A stretch of DNA of 23,378 nt, from the NCBI GenBank assembly GCA_018660405.1, contig JABJKL010000017.1, forward strand, positions 1-23,378, read 5' to 3'. This document shows positions 7,964 through 15,680 of the stretch, piece after piece. The position numbers and the translations under genes are program-made. The notes under the pieces were generated by a model. That model did not search any database and was not told the DNA's origin. It saw only the letters and a list, made by a program, of their open reading frames with translations. The stretch's first letter is position 1; every line of letters begins with the position of its first letter. Source of the DNA: Pseudomonadota bacterium. GTDB taxonomy: Bacteria; Pseudomonadota; Gammaproteobacteria; Arenicellales; Arenicellaceae.

Positions 7964-9054
7964 TAGTTCGGCGTTAAAGGCAGCGGCTGGTAGTCCTGCG
8001 GTGGCCACCACTGGTCAAATTTCTCAGGGGTCGGAAGGCCGAGCTCAGCGGCGGTTTTGGACCCTGGAATATTCAATCGGGTAAACGTTGCGGCAGAGAT
8101 GGTTTCCAACTCAACAGCGCGCCGATCTGCAGCCTCACCGAGCTTTAGTTCAGTAATAAAATAGCGCTGCGCCATCGCTTCCCGGAACCCATCTGAGTTC
8201 ACAGCCTTGATGAATGCAGCTTCAACCTGCTGAATGACCTCTATGGGTGTATCGCGCCGAATCCCCAGATTGTAAGTCCCGTTGGGGGGTAATTGTTCCT
8301 GAACCTCAGGTAACATCGGGGCGAGTGAGGGCATGATCTTGCCGTTGGGAGTCTCCATATCGGTCAAGCCGGACTGCTGTAGCAAAATAAGCTGATCACT
8401 ATCGATAAACTGAATGTGCTCATGTATTCCGCCACCTCCAATATCGACTTCCCCGTTCAGAACCGCCAAGGTGGCCCGTTGACCGCTACTGTACGGCACA
8501 TATTTTAGTTCTATGCCGGCCGAATAAGCGATAACGGCCGCCACCTCATGCCACTGACCGCCAGCACCCGAAGTGGATATCGTCAATTTACCCGGATTTG
8601 CCTTGGCTGCCTCGACAACATCGGCAAAGGTTTGGTACGGCGAGTCGGGTCGAACCGCCCAGCTTCCAATGGTGGTTGATGCCTGCATGTAGTACCAATC
8701 TGTCCAGGAGCGGGAATCACCACCGCCGCCGACACGAGAATATTTGTTATAACTTGAAGTGCCCAGAAAGGTGTAGCCATCATTGGGTTTGTTCAGAACG
8801 TAGCGGGTTGCCAACGCACCGGAGGCACCCGGCCGATTCACAACATTGATCTTCCAGCCAGTCGCCGCCGCCATCTCGCGCGCCAACGCGCGCAGTACCG
8901 TATCCGTTCCGCCACCTGCTGAATACATGGCGACCAGCGTAATGGGTCGCTCAGGCCAGGCAGCGTTGGCCGCGCCAAGTGTTAGCGAAAGCAACGCGGC
9001 GAGTATTAACCCGTACGAATAAAGAGTTTTATTTTGCAAAATTGGGATAATCAT
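7963..9054 (-). CDS. tctC: Tripartite tricarboxylate transporter substrate-binding protein (Bug/TctC family)
   Basis: Periplasmic binding protein of 363 residues that would deliver substrate to TctAB. A Sec signal peptide occupies about residues 1-31, ending ANAAWPERPI; WPERPI is the usual first strand of mature Bug proteins. YSAGGGTDTVLRALA (44-58) and the following NRPGASG motif form the ligand-binding loops typical of the family. The mature C-terminus is 30-40 residues longer than the common ~320-residue members and ends in a Trp/Pro-rich tail. It is the first gene of the tctCBA-oxidoreductase run and is transcribed divergently from the gamma-glutamyltransferase-like lipoprotein gene, with 163 bp between the starts. 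The Shine-Dalgarno is weak. The ligand cannot be assigned; a carboxylate is expected from the family. Confidence 0.93.
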   Translation of the reverse strand: MIIPILQNKTLYSYGLILAALLSLTLGAANAAWPERPITLVAMYSAGGGTDTVLRALAREMAAATGWKINVVNRPGASGALATRYVLNKPNDGYTFLGTSSYNKYSRVGGGGDSRSWTDWYYMQASTTIGSWAVRPDSPYQTFADVVEAAKANPGKLTISTSGAGGQWHEVAAVIAYSAGIELKYVPYSSGQRATLAVLNGEVDIGGGGIHEHIQFIDSDQLILLQQSGLTDMETPNGKIMPSLAPMLPEVQEQLPPNGTYNLGIRRDTPIEVIQQVEAAFIKAVNSDGFREAMAQRYFITELKLGEAADRRAVELETISAATFTRLNIPGSKTAAELGLPTPEKFDQWWPPQDYQPLPLTPN

Positions 9055-9095
9055 TGGTTAGTTGGGCATCGCTACACGCATTATTTTGACTGGCG

Positions 9096-9166
9096 GCATT
9101 CTTGCAAGAACACCGCGGTAGCGCAAGCCAGCACTGAGCACGATATTTTAGACCTTGAAAGAATGC
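9096..9166. promoter_or_regulatory. Inverted repeat in the divergent tctC / GGT promoter region
   Basis: GCATTCTTGCAAG (9096-9108) and CTTGAAAGAATGC (9154-9166) are inverted copies differing at one of 13 positions, 45 bp apart. The left copy also contains the perfect 12-bp palindrome TTCTTGCAAGAA (9099-9110). Their place between two divergent starts suggests operators for a regulator that may loop or bind cooperatively. No regulator gene is in the window, so the protein is unknown. Confidence 0.4.
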
Positions 9167-9217
9167 TGGCGGCTAATCATACTCGAAGAGAAGATAACGA
9201 CACCTCTACAATTTCAT

Positions 9218-11110
9218 ATGCATTCTGAGTCAATTTTACGTACGTCAATATTTGTCGGTCTGATGCTCGTCATCGCCGCGTGTGCAGAGATGCCTTACGA
9301 CACTATAAGAGATGGCCAAACGACGAACAGCACGCAACGGCCATTAAGACCTTCAGTGGCTGGGCGCAATGCCGGTGTTTCTGCCGGGCACCCTCTGACC
9401 ACGGCAGCTGTTGTCGAGATACTGCAAAAGGGCGGTAACGCATTTGATGCGGGCGTTGCAGGCCTGCTGGTGGGCGGTGTGGTGGAACAGGATTTGTATA
9501 GTCTGGGTGGTGAGGCGCTGGTTCTGGTCTACCCCAAGGCAGAGGGGGAGGTGATATCGATTACCGGTCAGGGCTGGGCACCCTCTGCAGCCACAATAGA
9601 TTACTACCTGGACAGAGGGAAGAACGTGAACGGCAAGGGGCTCGACCCAGCCGTCATTCCTGGCGCATTGCACGCGGCTCTGACCGTCCTGGAAAAATGG
9701 GGAACCATGAGTTTTGAGGAAGTGTCGGCGCGTGCGATCGAATATGCGGAATACGGGTTTCCGCTACGGCCGCGTACCACCGCTGCGATTGAACTCGATA
9801 TCGAATTTATTAACCAGTGGTCGGATAACCAGCGAACCTGGTTGAAATCCGACGGTACTTTGTACGCGGCGGGCGAAACGATTCGCTTGCCGAATTTGGC
9901 GAGTATGCTGAAACGGATGGTTGAAGCCGAACAAAACAACAAGGCTGACGGGCGAGAGATGGGTATTGCTTCCGCTCGTGACCGTTTTTACAAAGGCGAT
10001 ATCGCCCGCGAGATGGTTGATTTTCTGCAACAACACCAGTCGCCATTTGAACTGGCGGATTTTGCTGAGTTTGAAGCCCGAATAGAAACCCCGACCGAGA
10101 CTACTTACCGCGGCTATACCGTTTATAAACAACCGTTTAATAGCCAGGGTCCCATGCTGCTACAGGCACTGAATATTCTGGAAAACTTTGACTTGCAAGC
10201 GATGGGACACAATAGTGAAGACTACGTGCACACCGTTATCGAAGCCCTAAAACTGGCGTATGCTGACCGGGATACCTATTACGCCGATCAGGATTTTGTG
10301 TCGGTCCCGGCGGCTGGATTACTGTCAAAGGAATACGCGCGGGAACGCGCTGCACAAATTGATCCCACACAGTCTTCTACCGAATTTTTGGCGGGTGACC
10401 CGCTAAAATATGATGCCGATGTTAATGAATGGCCCTACTGGGTGGCCGGTAAGGATGAACAGCCTATGGGGTCTGGTCTGTCGCTAACTCAAACTGATTT
10501 CCCCAGCTCGCTTAAAGATACATCGCATATCGCGATCATCGACAAGGATGGAAACGTCTTTGACAGTACACCCAGTGGAGGCTGGATCGGAGGCGCGGTT
10601 ATCCTTGGCGACACTGGCATTGGTATGAGTGTCCGGGGTGAACAATTCTGGCTCGACAAGCGCAGAGCGGCTCAACTAAGACCACGTTCACGCCCACGAT
10701 ACACCCTGACCCCGAGCATCGTACTGAAAGATGGCGAACCTTTTCTTGCCATAGGTACTCCCGGTGGTGATAACCAGGAGCAGACGATTCTGCAAACCTT
10801 TTTGAATATCGTCGAGTTTTGGCCAGACTGGTATCCGAACCTGCACGCAGCTATCGAATGGCCTCGGGTCCAGACCTTACACTTTTATGCGTCTTTCTGG
10901 CCGCATGACACCGGCTTCAATCGCATCAATATCGAGAATACGATGCCACCAGAAACCATCAAAGCTCTCGAGTCCTGGGGGCATGAGGTCAGGCAAGTGC
11001 CGCTATTCGGTATCTCAGGGTGCGCTACTGCAGTGATGCTGGACCCTCTTACGGGCAACCGTATTGCGGCGGCTGATCCTCGACGGGACTGTTACGCGAT
11101 AGCTTATTAG
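9218..11110 (+). CDS. Gamma-glutamyltransferase-family lipoprotein
   Basis: N-terminal nucleophile hydrolase family that cleaves gamma-glutamyl amides or related substrates, 630 residues from the ATG at 9218. An open frame from a TTG at 9155 exists, but the 9218 start gives a clean lipoprotein signal: LMLVIAAC with Cys22 as the lipid-modified residue and Ala at +2, suggesting the outer membrane. The large-subunit motif GGNAFDAGVAGLLVGGV is present. The autoprocessing site is conserved as D-T-S-H with the presumed nucleophile Thr435, followed by the PSGGWIGG loop and later GTPGGDNQEQT. Length fits the family. It is divergent from tctC and followed by a 645-bp gap. Whether it hydrolyses glutathione-like compounds or another amide is open, since relatives include cephalosporin acylases. 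Confidence 0.9.
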   Translation: MHSESILRTSIFVGLMLVIAACAEMPYDTIRDGQTTNSTQRPLRPSVAGRNAGVSAGHPLTTAAVVEILQKGGNAFDAGVAGLLVGGVVEQDLYSLGGEALVLVYPKAEGEVISITGQGWAPSAATIDYYLDRGKNVNGKGLDPAVIPGALHAALTVLEKWGTMSFEEVSARAIEYAEYGFPLRPRTTAAIELDIEFINQWSDNQRTWLKSDGTLYAAGETIRLPNLASMLKRMVEAEQNNKADGREMGIASARDRFYKGDIAREMVDFLQQHQSPFELADFAEFEARIETPTETTYRGYTVYKQPFNSQGPMLLQALNILENFDLQAMGHNSEDYVHTVIEALKLAYADRDTYYADQDFVSVPAAGLLSKEYARERAAQIDPTQSSTEFLAGDPLKYDADVNEWPYWVAGKDEQPMGSGLSLTQTDFPSSLKDTSHIAIIDKDGNVFDSTPSGGWIGGAVILGDTGIGMSVRGEQFWLDKRRAAQLRPRSRPRYTLTPSIVLKDGEPFLAIGTPGGDNQEQTILQTFLNIVEFWPDWYPNLHAAIEWPRVQTLHFYASFWPHDTGFNRINIENTMPPETIKALESWGHEVRQVPLFGISGCATAVMLDPLTGNRIAAADPRRDCYAIAY

Positions 11111-11142
11111 CGAAGCTGAATAAATAAGGCCAGTTTCGTTAT

Positions 11143-11170
11143 TGGTTTGAACGAATGTTCGTTCAAACCA
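11143..11170. repeat. Perfect 13-bp inverted repeat downstream of the GGT-like gene
   Basis: TGGTTTGAACGAA (11143-11155) and TTCGTTCAAACCA (11158-11170) are exact inverted copies separated by 2 nt. The repeat lies 32 bp after the GGT-like stop and about 56 bp past the stop of the minus-strand small ORF. No T-tract follows on either strand. The short AGTTTCGT occurs on each side. It may be a dimeric regulator site or a bidirectional transcript-end hairpin. Confidence 0.7.
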
Positions 11171-11226
11171 CAAGTTTCGTGCACCGTTTAACTCGAAACA
11201 GCAGAGTGAGCGGGTTTGCCGCCTTA

Positions 11227-11322
11227 TTATATCTTGCCGAGCGCGATAGCGAGCAAGGTAAGTGCAATGCCGCCAACAGATACGGCTGCCAGCACAGAAC
11301 TAATAATCAAGTATAGCTCCAA
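11227..11322 (-). CDS. Candidate 31-residue single-helix membrane protein (TTG start)
   Basis: Thirty-one codons from TTG at 11322 to TAA at 11227. A perfect AAGGAGG (11328-11334) sits 5 nt before the TTG, and an in-frame TGA lies seven codons upstream of the start, so no longer version exists. Read with Met at position 1, the peptide begins MELYLIISS, continues as an unbroken hydrophobic helix rich in Ala, Leu, Ile, Val and Gly (about residues 3-28), and ends GKI. That is one membrane span with a charged residue near each end. A perfect FNR/Anr box lies about 75 bp upstream. Small helices of this kind are often accessory subunits of respiratory oxidases or transporters, but this one does not match any I recognise. 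It is isolated, with no co-directional gene nearby. Function unknown. Confidence 0.55.
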   Translation of the reverse strand: MELYLIISSVLAAVSVGGIALTLLAIALGKI

Positions 11323-11390
11323 GAGAACCTCCTTTTTTAGTCAACAAATTCAGAACGCCATATAGCGTAGCAATGGCTTTTAAACGCACA

Positions 11391-11404
11391 TTGATCTGGA
11401 TCAA
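11391..11404 (-). promoter_or_regulatory. Perfect FNR/Anr binding site
   Basis: TTGATCTGGATCAA matches TTGAT-N4-ATCAA exactly. Its centre is about 75 bp upstream of the TTG of the small minus-strand ORF. TACGCT (11369-11364) or TATATG (11364-11359) on the minus strand could serve as a -10, placing the box near -41 to -46, where FNR-type proteins activate. On the plus strand the next gene starts about 350 bp away, too far for direct control. Confidence 0.6.
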
Positions 11405-11755
11405 GAGATTGCTCTTTGGTGGGGTGCGCGATGGAGCGTACGATGGTGTGAGTTATTCACACATTAAAGCCAGACATTCGGTCAGTAGATCATTTCGCGC
11501 AAAGGGTCGGTAGATTGACCTGTTGCTATCCGCATACTATGCTCCTCATGCTGTAACTGAACGCGCTGATACATTGGCTGTTTGCTCGTGTCCAGAGCCA
11601 GGTGGGATATTATCCAGATCACGTTATCGGAATACCGACCTATTCGGCCTGGTAGTGATGTCTGGCCTTAGTGTTTTCTAGATAGTTTTAACCAAATAAT
11701 TATACTTTTTACTTCTAATAACTCGTAATCAAAAATCAATAGATAGGGGGGTACC
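11405..11755. other. Non-coding stretch upstream of the frameshifted hydrolase gene
   Basis: No convincing gene is seen in this 351-bp stretch. It holds a 17-bp palindrome with arms GTGTGA (11446-11451) and TCACAC (11457-11462) separated by 5 nt, which is one base short of a CRP site. A TATACT at 11701-11706 in an AT-rich run could be the -10 of the hydrolase promoter, but no good -35 is visible. A G-rich Shine-Dalgarno (AGGGGGG) precedes the ATG at 11756. Confidence 0.4.
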
Positions 11756-13020
11756 ATGAATTCAAAATCAAATCTTACTCGACGTAAGCTCATGAAATGG
11801 GGCGCAATGTCGGCAGGCGCACCTGTTGTCGCCACAGCATTCGGGTCGCGAGCCTTTGCCCAAAACCTGGGCCCGGGGAATCTTTACGTGGGTGACGTGG
11901 CGGGGCGCGATGCAGAAAGGCTCTATACCGGCCATCCGGTCGTTGGCGGCGGACAAATGGAAATCCGCTTGAATCAGTCTATTTATACGAGTGACCCCCA
12001 CCAACTGGAAGTCGCCCAGCGCTTACAGCCTTTCGACCCACTGTCCTGGTACACGGAGTGGAATCGCGTGGCGCAAATTAACGAGGAGATCGCCCAGGGC
12101 TACGAGGAAAGCGGTTTGAATGTATCGGCTAACCAGTTTTACCTGCGTGCGAGCCGTTTTCATCGCTTGTCTATCGTGTATCAGGAAGATACAGATGCAA
12201 CCATGATGGATGGTTATAACAAATTTCGGGAATTTTTCGACAAAGCCTACGAAATGGTGCCTGCTCCGTTTGAGCGAGTCACGATCAATGTCGACGGTAA
12301 CCAGCTCGGCGGCTATTTTCGCAAGCCCGGTGGGCCGGAAGGCACGCGGTTTCCCACCGTCGTTGTTTATCAGGGTGCTGATTCATAGCGGAAAATACTA
12401 TTTTAGGTGCGGGTTCTTATGTCTCGCGCGGTATGGCGTATCTGGTGGTGGACTTGCCGGGCCAGGGTGCCCCAAAACGGTTACAGAATTTGTATATGCC
12501 ACCGGATACTGAACGGCTGGTATCGCCGTTAATCGACTATTTGGAAACACGCCCGGATGTGGATTCAGATCGGATCGGCTTACGAGGTGTCAGTATGGGT
12601 GGGTACTCGGCACCGCGAGCTGCCAGTGGCGATAGTCGAATTAAGGCTGTGTGGACCTCCGCAGGTTCTCATGACGTGTTGTCTGATCTGTTTGAGTTCT
12701 ATACGCCTATTCAGGATCGTGTGCGCTGGATTATCGGCGCTGATGATTTGGCCGATGCTCGACGAAAACTACGCGATTATACGGTGGAAGATGTTGCGCA
12801 GCGTATCGAGTGCCCCATGCTAATCGGTTATGGGCGTACTGACCGTATTATGGACCCTCAAGGGGCTTACCGGCTTTATCAGGCTGCGGTTAATTCCGAC
12901 CGGCAGATGTGGTCGGGTGCGGGTCATCCTCACCACGATGAAAAATCCGGGGGTCCAAAGGATCTGCGGTTGCCTACCGCGCAGGATTGGGCCGCAAAAC
13001 AGTTGGGGGCTATTGCCTAG
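11756..13020 (+). pseudogene. Tat-exported alpha/beta hydrolase split by a frameshift
   Basis: The first frame (11756-12388) encodes a Tat signal, TRRKLMKWG with cleavage near AFA-Q, then the N-terminal half of an esterase/dienelactone-hydrolase-like protein, ending VYQGADS at a TAG. The second half continues in the -1 frame from about 12385 (IAENTILGAG...) to 13020. Relatives read GxDSxxE at this junction, so restoring one base after TC at about 12384 gives one ~420-residue protein. All catalytic residues lie after the break: nucleophile Ser in GVSMGG (codon 12592), Asp in GRTDR (12841) and His in GAGHPHHD (12925). No slippery heptamer is visible, so programmed shifting is unlikely. Either the gene is recently inactivated or this is a sequencing or assembly error; the second half shows no further decay. 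The nearest downstream gene is a secreted propeller. Confidence 0.82.
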
Positions 13021-13123
13021 GCACCCTAGCACTCGATTTGCTTAACAATAAACTCGATAGAAGAAGGGTATGGAAGGAGAGTTATAAAACCAGACATATC
13101 GAATATTACCAGCAAAACTCTGG

Positions 13124-13136
13124 GGTCAAATTGACC
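13124..13136. repeat. Short palindrome in the gap before the NHL-type gene
   Basis: GGTCAAATTGACC is a perfect 13-nt odd palindrome, preceded by CTGG, 57 bp before the ATG at 13193. The CTGGGGTCA context resembles sequence found in REP-like intergenic repeats, but there is only one copy here. It may equally be an operator. Confidence 0.3.
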
Positions 13137-13192
13137 AATTCAGTTGCCGCAGAGTAAACTCAAATTAATCATTAACGAAAAGGGCTATATCA

Positions 13193-14473
13193 ATGAGGAT
13201 ACATTATAAATTCGTAAACATGCTGGTGGTGCTAGCGTTCGCGGTTCCCGCGATAACCCTGACCAGTGTTCAAGTACAGGCGCAAGCTGAACCCAGTTAC
13301 AGCTTTGATCCGACATGGCCGAAGCCGTTGCCAAACAACTGGAAGATTGGTGGCATCACTGGTCTTGCTGTCGACAGCGATGATAACGTTTGGGCCTATA
13401 ACCGCCCGAATGATCTGACCGCAATTGAACTCCACGGCGAGCTCACGCCGCCGATAGCTGAGTGTTGTGTCCGGCCACCCTCGATGATTCATTTCGACAA
13501 ACAAGGTAACGTCATCGGTTGGTTCGATGCTCAGCAAGGCCACGGCATGGACGTGGACGACGAAGGATTCGTATACCTCGGGCAAGATACCGTTCGTAAA
13601 TACGACCCGGAGACTGGCGAAGTGGTTGCGGAACTGGAGCGTACCCCGGAAAGAGAAGGTGGCGGACGAGTTGGATTGCCTGCGCCTGTAGCGCGCGAAC
13701 CAGGTCAGGGTGGCCGCGGTCCGGTCACAGGGTTCTTGCCACGACCACCGGCGGACCCAGCAGAGGTAGCAGCTGAAGAGGCTGCAAAAGCTGCATTTCG
13801 TGAGAAATATCCCCCTGAGACGCCGATGATTGTGGGTGGGCTTGAGGAGATCCGCATCGTTAAAGCCGACAACGAGATGTATGTCGCCGACAACTATCTT
13901 CGTGGCCGCGTGCTTGTGTTCGATCTGGAAACGTTCGAGTTCAAGCGAGGTTGGGGTGCCTATGGCAAGCCTTTGGCAGAGATTAGCACCGACGACGCTG
14001 ACCACGCGTATACGCCCAATGGCCCGATGCCACCGGATTTCGCTGGCCATCTTACTCTGAACGTTTCCAATGATGGGTTGGTGTATGCAGCGGATCGAAA
14101 TGCGAACCGCATCCATGTCACCACCAAGGAAGGTGAGTTTTTGAAGGAATTTGTTATTGCGCCCGGTACGGGAGTCGGTGGCTCCACCGGCGGTGTGGCT
14201 TTTTCAGCAGATCCCGAGCAGCAGTACCTTGTTATATCAAGCCTCACCAATAACAGGATTTGGTTTCTGAATCGCGACGACGGCAGTATTGTCTCAGAGA
14301 TGGGGCACATGGGTGAGAACGGCGGCCAGTTCTTTGGCCTTCACATGATTGCGGTGGACTCGCAGGGCAATATATATACGGGTGAGGTGTTCGCAGGCGA
14401 GCGCGTACAACGTTTTGTACCCTCCGACTCACCAAAAGGACAATTGCTTCAGCAACTGGCCGAGATGCAGTAA
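13193..14473 (+). CDS. Secreted NHL-type beta-propeller protein
   Basis: Exported protein of 426 residues. A Sec signal peptide covers about residues 1-31 (MRIHYKFVNMLVVLAFAVPA onward, ending VQAQA). Repeats of the form GLAVDSDDNVWAY, GMDVDDEGFVYLG, LNVSNDGLVYAADRNANRIHV and IAVDSQGNIYTGE are typical of six-bladed NHL propellers related to peptidyl-hydroxyglycine amidating lyase. A Cys-Cys pair (91-92) in AECCVRPP is a recurrent feature of this secreted group and may be a disulfide or metal site. Between blades, residues 150-213 form a low-complexity segment rich in Pro, Gly, Ala and Arg that looks like an insertion or linker. Function is unknown; a lyase or a binding scaffold are both possible. 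It ends 5 bp before a stem-loop shared with the convergent cysK-like gene. A second relative lies at 16933-17940. Confidence 0.82.
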   Translation: MRIHYKFVNMLVVLAFAVPAITLTSVQVQAQAEPSYSFDPTWPKPLPNNWKIGGITGLAVDSDDNVWAYNRPNDLTAIELHGELTPPIAECCVRPPSMIHFDKQGNVIGWFDAQQGHGMDVDDEGFVYLGQDTVRKYDPETGEVVAELERTPEREGGGRVGLPAPVAREPGQGGRGPVTGFLPRPPADPAEVAAEEAAKAAFREKYPPETPMIVGGLEEIRIVKADNEMYVADNYLRGRVLVFDLETFEFKRGWGAYGKPLAEISTDDADHAYTPNGPMPPDFAGHLTLNVSNDGLVYAADRNANRIHVTTKEGEFLKEFVIAPGTGVGGSTGGVAFSADPEQQYLVISSLTNNRIWFLNRDDGSIVSEMGHMGENGGQFFGLHMIAVDSQGNIYTGEVFAGERVQRFVPSDSPKGQLLQQLAEMQ

Positions 14474-14477
14474 TAAC

Positions 14478-14512
14478 CAGGGGCATTCTCAATGTGAATG
14501 AGAATACCCCTG
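14478..14512. terminator. Bidirectional stem-loop between convergent genes
   Basis: CAGGGGCATTCTCA (14478-14491) pairs with TGAGAATACCCCTG (14499-14512), with 13 of 14 Watson-Crick pairs and a 7-nt loop. It starts 5 bp after the propeller stop and 18 bp before the cysteine synthase stop. On the plus strand TAGTTTAAAA follows, a weak T-tract, so termination may be partial or Rho-assisted. Confidence 0.7.
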
Positions 14513-14529
14513 TAGTTTAAAACGATAAA

Positions 14530-15576
14530 TTAACTTTCAAACTGGCAACTGGGTGTCGAGGCAGCCACCTCTTTTTCGGCCTCCGACATATCTGCTTCTA
14601 TACTTTCGAACAACGGTGTGCTCAGGTAGCGTTCGCCGGTATCCGGCAACATAGCCAAAATGTTGGAACCTTCGGGCGCGGATTCGGCCACTTCAAGTGC
14701 TGCTGCAAAGGTGCCGCCGGCACTAATACCGACGAATATTCCTTCTTGTTGAGCCAGATTACGTGAACATTCCAGAGCGCTGGAATTGGCTACCGTCAGA
14801 ATTCGATCTGCGCAATCGGCGTCAATCGCATCGTCAGCCAGCTTGGGAATAAAATCGGGTGTCCAGCCCTGCATTGGGTGCGGGCTAAAACTTGGATGAC
14901 TTTCTGCGGGTGAGCCGTCATCGTTACGTTTCTGTTCGATGCCACCGGTTAACAGCCCCGCTAGTTCTGGTTCACAAACAATAATCTTGGTGTTCGGGCT
15001 TTTCTCCTTTAGCACACGGGCAACGCCTTTTAAGGTACCGCCGGTACCATAACCCGTTACCCAATAGTCGAGTTGCAACCCTTCAAAAGCGTCGAGAATT
15101 TCGGGAGCTGTCGTTCTGGAATGCACATCTGCATTGGACTCGTTTTCAAACTGGCGAGTCTGAAACCATCCATGTTTTTCCGCCAGTTCTCTGGCTTTCA
15201 AAACCATACCACTACCTTTCAGGGGCGCTGGCGTCAGTATTACCTGGGCTCCCAGAAAGCGCATGAGTCTGCGACGTTCCACGCTAAAACTCTCCGCCAT
15301 GGTCACGACCAGCGGGTATCCTTTTTGTGCACATACCATGGCAAGTCCGATCCCCGTATTGCCACTGGTCGCTTCGACGACAGTTTGACCGGGTTGCAAG
15401 GCTCCTGATTTTTCAGCATCCTCAATGATGCCGAGCGCCAAACGATCCTTTACCGAACCCATCGGATTAAAGGCTTCTATTTTTACAAATAAATTGATGT
15501 GCTCCGGGCCAAATTTATTGATTTTTACGACCGGCGTATTGCCAATGGTGCCAAGAATGTTGTCATGAATGTGCAT
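14530..15576 (-). CDS. cysK: Cysteine synthase (O-acetylserine sulfhydrylase) family
   Basis: PLP enzyme that makes cysteine from O-acetylserine and sulfide in the cytoplasm. Key features: IGNTPVVKI at the start, PLP lysine Lys43 in MGSVKDRLA, the substrate loop ATSGNTGIGLA, the phosphate-binding GYGTGGTLKG, and PDTGERYLS near the end. At 348 residues it is some 30 longer than common CysK. The extra length lies mainly in an insert rich in charged residues, Ser and Pro (GGIEQKRNDDGSPAESH and on) before QGWTPDFIP, and in a C-terminal tail. It could instead be a related beta-replacement enzyme such as CysM or a cystathionine beta-synthase core. AGGGGGA precedes the ATG by about 6 nt. It is a lone minus-strand gene inside a run of exported plus-strand proteins. 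Confidence 0.9.
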   Translation of the reverse strand: MHIHDNILGTIGNTPVVKINKFGPEHINLFVKIEAFNPMGSVKDRLALGIIEDAEKSGALQPGQTVVEATSGNTGIGLAMVCAQKGYPLVVTMAESFSVERRRLMRFLGAQVILTPAPLKGSGMVLKARELAEKHGWFQTRQFENESNADVHSRTTAPEILDAFEGLQLDYWVTGYGTGGTLKGVARVLKEKSPNTKIIVCEPELAGLLTGGIEQKRNDDGSPAESHPSFSPHPMQGWTPDFIPKLADDAIDADCADRILTVANSSALECSRNLAQQEGIFVGISAGGTFAAALEVAESAPEGSNILAMLPDTGERYLSTPLFESIEADMSEAEKEVAASTPSCQFES

Positions 15577-15680
15577 GCGTGTTCCCCCTATTAGTTTGTT
15601 TGAGCCGATTATGCCCTCTCTGTCGGTGAAAGCGAATACTAACCGACAAACCGATCAGCGATATTTGCGGGGTTAATTGA

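Noticed and set aside
9155..9217. N-terminal extension of the GGT-like protein from a TTG
   Set aside because: It would bury the lipoprotein signal 21 residues inside the protein and begins within the divergent regulatory region.
11446..11462. CRP-like palindrome GTGTGA-N5-TCACAC
   Set aside because: CRP and Vfr sites need a 6-nt spacer between TGTGA and TCACA; this has 5, and no gene start is at a sensible distance. Kept only as a note in the gap description.
11480..11660. Minus-strand open frame of about 60 codons containing an ATG with GAGGAG upstream
   Set aside because: No family resemblance, no good start for the full frame, and the ATG with the good Shine-Dalgarno gives only 17 codons. 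It could be a leader peptide or remnant, but there is too little to support a call.
12375..12395. Programmed -1 frameshift in the hydrolase gene
   Set aside because: No X-XXY-YYZ slippery heptamer and no clear downstream pseudoknot or stem-loop; a plain one-base loss explains the data better.
13232..14116. 294-codon antisense ORF opposite the first NHL-type gene
   Set aside because: It lies wholly opposite a well-supported gene, has no recognisable motif and no upstream Shine-Dalgarno in a sensible place; it is a product of codon bias on the other strand.
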